Positions 46,333 to 53,850 of a stretch of 64,000 nt of DNA are shown piece after piece (the stretch's first letter is position 1; the number at the start of each line of letters is the position of its first letter). A program made the position numbers and the translations under genes. The stretch lies in contig NZ_JABJVV010000010.1 in assembly GCF_013155545.1 (NCBI RefSeq), positions 62,001 to 126,000 on the forward strand. Reading direction: 5' to 3'. The notes under the pieces are model-generated. The model was not told the origin of the DNA. It did not search any database and worked only from the letters and a program-made list of their open reading frames with translations. This DNA is from Caenimonas soli (GTDB lineage: Bacteria > Pseudomonadota > Gammaproteobacteria > Burkholderiales > Burkholderiaceae_C).

Positions 46333-48234
46333 CTACAGAGCCACCGTGGAAATCCACGGGACTGCGGCGATAACGACGACGCCAATGAGAAGCGCCAGCA
46401 AGTAGGGCCAGATCGCGCCCATCACTTCGTCGGGCTTCGCGCCGCCGATCTTGCAGGCGATGTAGAAGCCGACCCCCACGGGAGGCAGCATCATTCCTAC
46501 GTTCATGGCGCAGACGACCACCATCGCGTACTGGATGTCGTTGATCCCCAGCTTCTTCGCGATCGGGAACATGATCGGGGCGAGCAAAAGCACGGCAGGC
46601 AACCCTTCGAGCAGGCATCCGAGCAAGACGAACACCACGATCGTGACAGCCATGAACGCGATCGGCCCGCCCGGTAACGTGGTCAGAACATGCGACAGTT
46701 GCTGCACGACACCGCTTTGCGTGATGGCCCAAGCCATTGCGGATGCGGCGCCGAGGACCAGAAGCACAGCCCCGGAGAGCGCGGCGGTTTCCACGAGCAT
46801 GGTGTAGAGCTTGCGCAGGCCAAGGCCGCCGTACATGAAATGCCCGATCAGCAACGCATAGATCACCGCGACGGTGGAGACCTCGGTGGCGGTCGCGACG
46901 CCCTCGCCGACCAGGCTGCGAATCAGGAACGGGAGCACCAAAGCTGGTCCAGCCAGAAGGAGCATGCGGCCCACCACGCGCATCGGCGCGCGCTTGGTGC
47001 CACTCATGTCTTCGTGGCGCGCTTTCCACCGCGCCAGGAGCAGCAAAGATACAAGCAACACCATGGCGACGACGAAGCCGCTCTGGAAGAGTCCGGCGAT
47101 CGATACGCCCGCCACCGCCCCAAGCACGATCAGCACGATGCTCGGCGGGACCGTGTCGGCCATCGCCGCGCCCGTCGCGAGCAGCGCCACCATGTCGGGT
47201 CCCTTGTGCCCGCGCCGTTTCATCTCCGGAAATAGCGCCGGCGCTACCGTTGCCATGTCGGAGACCTTCGATCCCGAAATGCCGGATACGATGAAGAGTG
47301 ACCCAAGCAGGACATAGGACATGCCCGCCTTGATATGGCCCAGCAAGGAAGCGAGGAAGTCGACGATCGCTTTTCCCATGCCTGTCGCATCGAGCACGCA
47401 GCCAAGGAGAACAAAGATCGGGACCGACACCAGCACGAGACTCGAAATGCCCTCATCCATGCGGCCGACGACCACCAGCAATGGAACCTGGGTGGTGAAC
47501 GCAAGGTAGCTGACCGCCCCCGCCGCAAAGCAGAACGCGATCGGGACGCCGGCAGCCAGGCACACGGCGACAAAGCCAACCAGGAAAATCGCGATGTTGA
47601 TGCTTCCCAACTTGGACAGCTGGGGCGACAACATCCAGCACAGCCCTGCAATCGCTGCGACCAGCACCGTCGCAAGGATCAGGGGCCTCATGCGGACGGA
47701 GCGCCCCGCATACATCACCAGGAGCGTCAGCATGGCCACGATACCGAAAGCAATGGCAGCAACACGAAACGTGTTGGGGATGTTCAGCGCCGGCGTCAGG
47801 ATGGCCCACTCTTCGTGCGCGTACGTGAAGGCGGGTCCGACCAGCGCAACGAGGACAGCGGCCATTGCTACCAGCGCAAATGCATGAACGAATTCACGCA
47901 ACCTCTCGGGCAGGCGGTCGACGACCACGCTCAGTCGCAGGTGCTCGTTGCGGTAAACGGCAATGGTCGCGCCGATCATCGCTGCCCATATGAACTGCAT
48001 CGACACCACCTCGTCCACCCAGACGATCGCCCGGCCAAACACGTAGCGGGAGACAACTCCCAGGAGCAGAAGGACGGTGATGGACGCGATGAGCGCGGCC
48101 GCTGTAGCCTCGAGCGGCCGCATCCACCAGGGAGTCGAGGCGGCGGATCCGCCCTCTCCAGCACTCGGCGTCAGCGTGACAATTGGGTCGGCCGTAGGGT
48201 TCATCGCCGAGACCGGAGTTGCGCGATCCATCAA
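46333..48234 (-). CDS. Fused TRAP transporter permease (DctQ-DctM)
   Basis: A 633-aa protein with about 16-18 membrane helices. Residues about 35-175 have the four-helix DctQ arrangement (RYVFGRAIVWVDEV), then a linker helix pair, and from about 205 onward the DctM large permease with FVLLGCVLDATGMG and GSKVSDMATVAPALFPEM. DctQ-DctM fusions are a known TRAP variant. It imports an organic acid using a sodium gradient, with DctP (encoded 12 nt upstream) delivering the ligand. Confidence 0.92.
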   Translation of the reverse strand: MMDRATPVSAMNPTADPIVTLTPSAGEGGSAASTPWWMRPLEATAAALIASITVLLLLGVVSRYVFGRAIVWVDEVVSMQFIWAAMIGATIAVYRNEHLRLSVVVDRLPERLREFVHAFALVAMAAVLVALVGPAFTYAHEEWAILTPALNIPNTFRVAAIAFGIVAMLTLLVMYAGRSVRMRPLILATVLVAAIAGLCWMLSPQLSKLGSINIAIFLVGFVAVCLAAGVPIAFCFAAGAVSYLAFTTQVPLLVVVGRMDEGISSLVLVSVPIFVLLGCVLDATGMGKAIVDFLASLLGHIKAGMSYVLLGSLFIVSGISGSKVSDMATVAPALFPEMKRRGHKGPDMVALLATGAAMADTVPPSIVLIVLGAVAGVSIAGLFQSGFVVAMVLLVSLLLLARWKARHEDMSGTKRAPMRVVGRMLLLAGPALVLPFLIRSLVGEGVATATEVSTVAVIYALLIGHFMYGGLGLRKLYTMLVETAALSGAVLLVLGAASAMAWAITQSGVVQQLSHVLTTLPGGPIAFMAVTIVVFVLLGCLLEGLPAVLLLAPIMFPIAKKLGINDIQYAMVVVCAMNVGMMLPPVGVGFYIACKIGGAKPDEVMGAIWPYLLALLIGVVVIAAVPWISTVAL

Positions 48235-48246
48235 TCAGCCCTCGCG

Positions 48247-49263
48247 TCAACCAAGCTTGCCGGTGTATTTCTCGAGGGTCGCCCAGGCCTCGTCCCCGAA
48301 CTTGGCCTTCCATTCCGCGTAGAAGCCGGCAGACCGCAATTTGTCCCGGAACGAGTCGGTTTTCGGCGCGTTGAACACCATTCCCTTGGCAGCGAGTTCC
48401 TGCTGCAGGGTGCCGTTGAGCGTTGCCACATCGGCTCGTTGCGAAACGGCGGCCGCATTGAGGTGCTTCGAGGCGATCTCGCGCAGATTGGGAGGCAGGC
48501 GTTCCCAAGCGCGGCGATTCGCGAGGAACCAGAAACCATCCCACATGTGGTTCGTCAGTGAGCAGTATTTCTGCACCTCGTTCAGCTTGAAAAGGGAGAC
48601 AACCGAGATCGGGTTCTCCTGGGCGTCGACAACCTTCGTCTGCAGCGCCGTATACATCTCGGACGCATTGATCGAAGCAGGCGAAGAATCGAACGCCTTG
48701 AACATGGATGTCCACATCGGCGAAACCGGCACGCGGATCTTCAGGCCGCGCAGATCATCGGCATTCGTGATCGACTTCGTCGAAGTGGTGATCTGGCGGA
48801 ACCCGTTGTCCCAGATCTTGTCCATGGCGACCAGGTTGACCTTTGCGATCTGGGCGCGTACGTAGGCGCCGACATCGCCGTCCATGGCGCGCCAGACCGT
48901 GTCGTAGTTGGGAAAGGCAAAGCCAAGACCGTTCAGGGCGGCCGGCGGCACGAGCGTGGAGAGGATGAGCCCGGAGAGCGTGAAGAACTCGACGCCACCC
49001 GAGCGCAGTTGGCTCAGCGTGTCAGTGTCGGAGCCGAGCTGGCTGCTCGGGAAGATCTGGATGTCCAGGCGGCCATTGGTTTCGGCGCGGATGGCGTCGG
49101 CAGCCTGCTTGGCCCGAATGTTCATCGGGTGCGTGAGCGGCGTGTTGTTGGCGTACTTGTAAGTGAACTCGGCCCCTTGGGCGTATACAAGTTTGACGGG
49201 CGCTGCGGTTGCGGCAGCGGACAGGGCAACGCCCTGGATCAGTTTGCGGCGAGAGATCGTCAT
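48247..49263 (-). CDS. TRAP transporter substrate-binding protein (DctP)
   Basis: The ATG at 49263 has an AGGAGA SD; 338 aa. A Tat-type signal (SRRKLIQGVALSAAATAA, cleavage near VYAQG) precedes a DctP fold with KYANNTPLTHPMNIRAKQAAD and the ligand-binding Arg region LKIRVPVS. It is periplasmic, binding a carboxylate for the DctQM permease. It is cotranscribed with the SDR upstream and the permease downstream. Confidence 0.93.
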   Translation of the reverse strand: MTISRRKLIQGVALSAAATAAPVKLVYAQGAEFTYKYANNTPLTHPMNIRAKQAADAIRAETNGRLDIQIFPSSQLGSDTDTLSQLRSGGVEFFTLSGLILSTLVPPAALNGLGFAFPNYDTVWRAMDGDVGAYVRAQIAKVNLVAMDKIWDNGFRQITTSTKSITNADDLRGLKIRVPVSPMWTSMFKAFDSSPASINASEMYTALQTKVVDAQENPISVVSLFKLNEVQKYCSLTNHMWDGFWFLANRRAWERLPPNLREIASKHLNAAAVSQRADVATLNGTLQQELAAKGMVFNAPKTDSFRDKLRSAGFYAEWKAKFGDEAWATLEKYTGKLG

Positions 49264-49297
49264 TTTTTGTCTCCTGGGGTTTGTGAAGCGCGGTTTC

Positions 49298-50137
49298 TTA
49301 GGGCGCCACTGTCGCGAGCGATGCAGCAGCGGGGATAGGGGGAACTGGTTGCTTTTCGAACATGTCGCGTACGAGGACACCGGCTGCGATGAAACCTCCA
49401 TCGATCGCGAGGGTGTGTCCGGTGACGTAGCTGGCTTGGTCCGAGGCCAGGAACAACACGCCATTCGCAATTTCCTCGGGAGTCCCGTAGCGGCGCATGG
49501 GCACCATGTCGTCATAGGTGGCGCGCGTGGCACTGTCGTGATTGATTTTCACCAGGGGCGTCTCCACGGGGCCGGGGGCGACCGCGTTGACGGTAATCCC
49601 CCACTCGGCGACCTCGATCGCGAATTGCCTGGTCAACGCGATCAGTGCCGCTTTGGAGGTGCCGTATCCCAGGCGACCGGTCCCTGCTCGAATGCCACTG
49701 ATGGAGGCCACGTTCACGATGCGGCCCCAACCACGCTTTTTCATGTGGGGCAGCGTGTGCTGGATCAGGATCATCGGTGCCGTCACATTCACCGCCATCG
49801 TTGCCGTCCAATGGTCAAGCGAGTATTCAGCTGCCGGCATCAGAGCTGCCATTGCAGCGTTGTTGACGACGATGTCGGGCACGCCGAATTCGGCTGTCAA
49901 TTCCGGGAGTGCCTTCTGAAGCGCGGCGCAGTCTCGCAGATCCACAACGCAAGACTTTGCGCGCCCCCCTGCCGCGCTGATGGCCAGTGCCACTTCGGAA
50001 GCCGCGCCGGCGTCCTTGTCGACGATGTACACGCTGATCCCCCGTTGAATGGCCAGGCCTTCGGCTATTCGCCGCCCGATACCACTGGCGGCGCCGGTGA
50101 TCAGAGCAACACGAGATGGTTCTTGAGTAATAGTCAT
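49298..50137 (-). CDS. SDR-family oxidoreductase (first gene of the catabolic operon)
   Basis: A 279-aa classical SDR with TGAASGIGRR, an NNAA segment, catalytic Ser in VASISG and Y-G-T-S-K, followed by PGPVETP. It is closest to 3-oxoacyl-ACP-reductase-like dehydrogenases that act on hydroxyacyl or alcohol substrates. It starts the operon that runs to 41838 and faces an IclR gene across a 168-nt intergenic region. Confidence 0.9.
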   Translation of the reverse strand: MTITQEPSRVALITGAASGIGRRIAEGLAIQRGISVYIVDKDAGAASEVALAISAAGGRAKSCVVDLRDCAALQKALPELTAEFGVPDIVVNNAAMAALMPAAEYSLDHWTATMAVNVTAPMILIQHTLPHMKKRGWGRIVNVASISGIRAGTGRLGYGTSKAALIALTRQFAIEVAEWGITVNAVAPGPVETPLVKINHDSATRATYDDMVPMRRYGTPEEIANGVLFLASDQASYVTGHTLAIDGGFIAAGVLVRDMFEKQPVPPIPAAASLATVAP

Positions 50138-50186
50138 TTGGTGGGAATCGAAAGGTTGCGCCCATCGTCGGCGCGCCGCTTAATCG

Positions 50187-50201
50187 GTTCACTGGGTGAA
50201 C
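50187..50201. promoter_or_regulatory. Perfect palindrome GTTCAC-TGG-GTGAAC, candidate IclR operator
   Basis: A 15-bp perfect inverted repeat (6-3-6) in the intergenic region between the SDR and iclR-type genes, 50 nt upstream of the SDR start and 105 nt upstream of the regulator start. IclR proteins bind palindromes of about this length, so it is a reasonable operator for both divergent transcripts. Confidence 0.5.
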
Positions 50202-50305
50202 GCGTTTGCAGTGTGCCACCGCAAATCAGGCGAAAAAAGGGGTTACCATAGATTCATAACATCGATTCGGTTCATCTGTTGAAACTAGAACGCAGGGTTT
50301 TCACT

Positions 50306-51163
50306 ATGGCAGAAATCCAAGACAGCACCATTGAAAAGCAGGGCTCACGAACATTGCGCCGTGGCTTGAGCATCCTGAAGCTCCTTGCCCGCTACCAGCC
50401 GACGGGCTTGGGAGTGAGCGACATGGCGCGAAAGCTCCAACTGGATAAGGCAACTACCTTGAGACTGGCGCGTACGCTCATGGACGAGAAGTTCTTGGCG
50501 CAGGACGCGAGTTCTCGTCGTTATCAGTTGGGTCCGGAGGCGTTTGCGGTGGGGCTGGCCGCGGAGCCCAGCTATGCGCTTCAGCGAATTGCAGCACCGT
50601 CGCTTCGTGCGTTGGCGCTGGAGACCGGCGACTGGGTTTTCTTCTCGGTTCGGCACGGCTTGGAGGTGATATGCCTTTCCCGTGCGAACGGAGACGTCCC
50701 CTACCCGCACTCGTCGCTCAAGGTCGGCGACCGTCACCCCTTGGGGTTAGGAGCCGGTGGTTTGTCGATTCTCGCGGCGATGCCGGATGATGAAGTCGAC
50801 CTGGTGCTTTCGATCAATGCGGATGCGATTGCCAAGCAGTTTCCAAGCATGACAGTCAGTGTGATCAGGAAACTCCTGCAAGAAACCCGCGAGAGGGGCT
50901 ATTGCTCGATCCCCGGCATCCTCGTACCAGGCTACTGGGGTGTCGGAGTGCCGCTTCTGCAACGCGATGGCCGCCCAGTTGCGGCCATCGTCTTGATTGC
51001 GAGTGCGTCCAGGCTGAGCGGCGCACGCCAAGCCGTGATAGGCGAGCGACTGCAACGCCTCAGTCGAGAGCTGATGAATCGTGCACACATCGAAATTGGC
51101 GACGACAACCAAACGGGGTTTGCCGCAGATGCAGCGCTCGATGAGTCTGCATCAACAACTTGA
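50306..51163 (+). CDS. IclR-family transcriptional regulator
   Basis: The ATG at 50306 gives 285 aa; a TTG at 50279 is an alternative. Residues about 13-75 are the winged helix-turn-helix (LRRGLSILKLLARY, LGVSDMARKLQLDKATTLRLARTL) and about 90-260 the IclR effector domain, with HPLGLGAGGLSILA and RGYCSIPGILVPG motifs. It probably controls the divergent catabolic operon in response to its substrate or a pathway intermediate. Confidence 0.9.
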   Translation: MAEIQDSTIEKQGSRTLRRGLSILKLLARYQPTGLGVSDMARKLQLDKATTLRLARTLMDEKFLAQDASSRRYQLGPEAFAVGLAAEPSYALQRIAAPSLRALALETGDWVFFSVRHGLEVICLSRANGDVPYPHSSLKVGDRHPLGLGAGGLSILAAMPDDEVDLVLSINADAIAKQFPSMTVSVIRKLLQETRERGYCSIPGILVPGYWGVGVPLLQRDGRPVAAIVLIASASRLSGARQAVIGERLQRLSRELMNRAHIEIGDDNQTGFAADAALDESASTT

Positions 51164-51186
51164 CCAAATGACAAAATCCCGACACG

Positions 51187-51457
51187 TCATGTCGGATCAG
51201 GCGCCGGCTCCAGCCTTGCCAGCGAGCAGTTGCAATTCCCAGGCGAGTGCACACCGGTACCGCCGGCATGCTGCATCAGAATCTCGCCCAAGGCCGCCAC
51301 CGTGGCTTCGCGCGCCCAATCGCGCTGCCACTCAGCCTGAACCGCAAGCCAGGTGATCGGCACCGCTCCCGCTGCGACCATGCGTCGCACGGCCATTTCA
51401 TGGGCTTCGGCGGACGCCGCCGGAGGCGTCGGTTACGACATAGACCTCGTAGAACGC
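51187..51457 (-). pseudogene. Isochorismatase-like (YcaC-type) cysteine hydrolase, C-terminal remnant with frameshift
   Basis: One frame carries AFYEVYVVTDASGG (about 51457-51413), then the reading continues in another frame as AEAHEMAVRRMVAAGAVPITWLAVQAEWQRDWARE, the C-terminal signature of YcaC-like hydrolases. A frame change of about two bases lies near 51405-51415. The 5' two thirds of the gene, including the catalytic Cys region, is missing because the sequence joins an istB fragment. Nonfunctional. Confidence 0.7.
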
Positions 51458-51460
51458 ACC

Positions 51461-51575
51461 CGCTGGCGTGCTGCTGGATCGCCTCTATGCCGATGGCCGT
51501 GACCAGATGCGTCTTACCCGTGTCTGGCCCGCCGATGAGCACTGCGTTGTGTGCAACCTCGAGATGCTGGGTCAT
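51461..51575 (-). pseudogene. IS21-type istB ATPase fragment
   Basis: About 37 codons from the ATG at 51575 encode the AAA+ core of IstB: NAVLIGGPDTGKTHLVTAIGIEAIQQHA. Walker A reads GGPDTGKTH, with Asp where the family usually has Gly or Pro. The match stops abruptly and continues into the hydrolase remnant on the same strand, so this is a scar of an insertion sequence followed by deletion. No istA or terminal repeats were found nearby. Confidence 0.75.
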
Positions 51576-51910
51576 GGACCGGCTCTTTCATGCCGTGTAC
51601 AGGCGGCTGGAACGGCGCCTTCAGACCAAGGCGACAGTCCCTGGCTCCTTGAAGGCCGAATGAAGAAGGTCCTTGCGGGTCTCTTGCAGGGCCCCAAGGC
51701 CATTTTTGAGACAGCAGTCGGCGTGTCCCAAACCGATAAGGGTCGGTCTTTGCAAACTTTTGTGTCCGCAACGTAGCCACTATGTGTCGCGATGGCGTAC
51801 CCCGCGACGTAATAGCCAAAGATCGGTCCTCGGATCTCTTCAAGCATGAGGCGCAAACCCATGCCATCCGGATCTGAAAACTCAATCAAGCGCGCCGTAT
51901 CAACCGTCAC
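51572..51910 (-). CDS. Hypothetical protein coupled to the GGDEF/EAL gene, 3' end possibly altered
   Basis: A GTG at 51910 overlaps the preceding TGA (GTGA), giving 112 aa. The first about 80 residues have ordered-looking composition with two Cys. The C-terminal part is irregular and Arg-rich where the ORF reaches the insertion-sequence scar, so the true end may have been changed by the deletion. It is the last ORF of the LEPR-XLL operon. Family not recognised. Confidence 0.4.
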   Translation of the reverse strand: MTVDTARLIEFSDPDGMGLRLMLEEIRGPIFGYYVAGYAIATHSGYVADTKVCKDRPLSVWDTPTAVSKMALGPCKRPARTFFIRPSRSQGLSPWSEGAVPAACTRHERAGP

Positions 51911-53793
51911 TCGCTTTCACCAGGGAGCAACACGCGGTGCGTCTTGCCGCTTCGGGTGAGCCATCTTGCCGCGAACGCCAGACCGGAGAGCGGCTCTCCG
52001 AACAGCCGGCCCTGCCCCTGGTCCCAGCCGTTCTTCTTTAGGAAGGCGAGGTGCGCGGCCGTATCGATGCCGCAGGCGACGCACGTCAGGCGGAGCCGGC
52101 GGGCGAGATCGCCTATGCCTAGCAGCATCGCCTGCAAGGTCGCGTCTCTTCCCAAGTCGCGCAGGAATGAGGCTTCAACCTTAATTTCGTCGCATAGAAG
52201 GCTGCGCAGATGCGCTACCGAGGAAGTGGAGCCAAACCGGTCGATGGCTAGCCGAAAGCCCTTCTTGCGAAGAGCAGCCATTTCCATTGTCTCGCGCGCT
52301 GGCAGACGGTCAATGACGCCGACGTGCTGCAGTTCCAGCGTCAGGTGGCGCGCCTCCATGCCAGCAGCAATGGTGGCGTCGGCTAGGTGACCGAGATCAC
52401 TGGGGCGGATGTTCGCCAACGACGCGCTGATTCCAACTGGGATCGGGTGGAGACCGGCGGCACGCCAGTTCCGGGCGTGCTTGCTCAATTCCTCGAATTG
52501 CCATTCGAGCAGCGCCACGTCCATTTCGGAACTGCCCGCCAGCTCCGTGAGTTCGTCGCCCTCAATGATTCGGCCAGAAGTATGCCTCCAGCGCAACACG
52601 CTTTGCGCTGCGACCACTCGCCCAGTGGCGAGCTCCACTCGCGGTTCGTAGAGTAGTTCGATCTCGTCGCGGCTGATTGCATGTCGAAGCTCGGCACTGA
52701 GGTCCAGCCGGCTTTGCGCCAGCTCATTGAATTTGGGAGAGAAAAACTCATACCGGTGCGGCCCCGCCTGCTTGGCATGGCGCAGGGCCAGCCCGGCGTT
52801 ACGGGTCAGGATGTCAGGGTCCATGCCGTCGATGGGGAACACCGACACCCCGACGCTGCTGGTGACGAATAGTTCCGGCGAGCCGTGACGGCGGAAGCTG
52901 ACGGTCGCATCCTCAAGAAGCTTGTTGATGAATGCTGCCGCACTATGCACTCCGTCCATGCGCGGCACGATGATCGCGAATTCGTCGCCATCAAAACGAT
53001 ACAGAGTTGGATTGTGATGCTCAGAGCTCAGTTCACCGCCCCACTCCGTCTGCACGCAGCTGGCTAACCGCTTTGAGATCCGCTGGAGCAGCTGATCGCC
53101 AATCGAGCGGCCCAGCGCATCGTTGATGCGACCGAGCGCGTCCACGCCAACGTGCAGCAGAGCGCCGTGATAACCCTCCACCTTCGCGGCAGCTAGAGCG
53201 ACAGCCACCTCCCGATGGTAGCGCTGCTTGTTCGGCAAGCCGGTCAGCCCGTCGTGCTGACTCAGATAATCGCGGTAGGCGCTCGCAGCCAGTGTGTTGC
53301 GGATTCGCAGGCCCAGCTCAGTTGGGTCGACCGGCTTCGACAGGAAGTCCATCGCGCCCATCTCCAGAGCCTTCAACTTGACGTGCGGATCGATGCTGCT
53401 GGTCAACACGATCACCGGCACGTGGCGTAGCACGGGGTCATCCCGCATGGTGGCCAGAATGTCCAAACCGCTCACCTTGGGCATGCTCAGATCCAGCAGC
53501 AGCACGGCCGGCAGCTCCTTGCGCATCATGGGCACCGCAAGCTCGGGGGCATCTGTGTTCACAAAATGCTTGTAACCGGCCTCGATGAGAAAGGCCTCCG
53601 TCATTTCAATGTTCAACACTTCGTCGTCAACCATCATGATCAACGCATCCGACAAGCCAGCCACTGAGCTGTGTCGCCACAGCATCTCCTGTGGCGACAG
53701 CGCTCGCAATGCCCGCTCTGATATCTTGTCCTCTCCGCGCGCGAAGATTGTTGGCTGCGTGGTCAGAGCGTCTAGCTCCGAATCGCCGCTCAT
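51907..53793 (-). CDS. Response regulator with degenerate GGDEF and EAL domains
   Basis: I prefer the ATG at 53793, preceded by AAAGGAGCG, over the one at 53829; 628 aa. Residues about 50-170 are a REC domain with Asp about 101 (LLLDLSMPK). A GGDEF-like domain (about 185-340) has D-G-D-E-F instead of G-G-D-E-F. The EAL-like domain (about 360-610) has Q-S-V (Gln about 397) in place of E-A-L and lacks other metal-binding acids: DRFG in place of DDFG, ACGID in place of AEGVE. It is probably not a phosphodiesterase, and may bind c-di-GMP or GTP or act by protein contact. It follows the histidine kinase gene. Confidence 0.88.
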   Translation of the reverse strand: MSGDSELDALTTQPTIFARGEDKISERALRALSPQEMLWRHSSVAGLSDALIMMVDDEVLNIEMTEAFLIEAGYKHFVNTDAPELAVPMMRKELPAVLLLDLSMPKVSGLDILATMRDDPVLRHVPVIVLTSSIDPHVKLKALEMGAMDFLSKPVDPTELGLRIRNTLAASAYRDYLSQHDGLTGLPNKQRYHREVAVALAAAKVEGYHGALLHVGVDALGRINDALGRSIGDQLLQRISKRLASCVQTEWGGELSSEHHNPTLYRFDGDEFAIIVPRMDGVHSAAAFINKLLEDATVSFRRHGSPELFVTSSVGVSVFPIDGMDPDILTRNAGLALRHAKQAGPHRYEFFSPKFNELAQSRLDLSAELRHAISRDEIELLYEPRVELATGRVVAAQSVLRWRHTSGRIIEGDELTELAGSSEMDVALLEWQFEELSKHARNWRAAGLHPIPVGISASLANIRPSDLGHLADATIAAGMEARHLTLELQHVGVIDRLPARETMEMAALRKKGFRLAIDRFGSTSSVAHLRSLLCDEIKVEASFLRDLGRDATLQAMLLGIGDLARRLRLTCVACGIDTAAHLAFLKKNGWDQGQGRLFGEPLSGLAFAARWLTRSGKTHRVLLPGESE

Positions 53794-53850
53794 TCGCTCC
53801 TTTGGCCTGTTCGTGTCGGTGTATTGCATGGGATGCTCGTTGAGTCTGTG

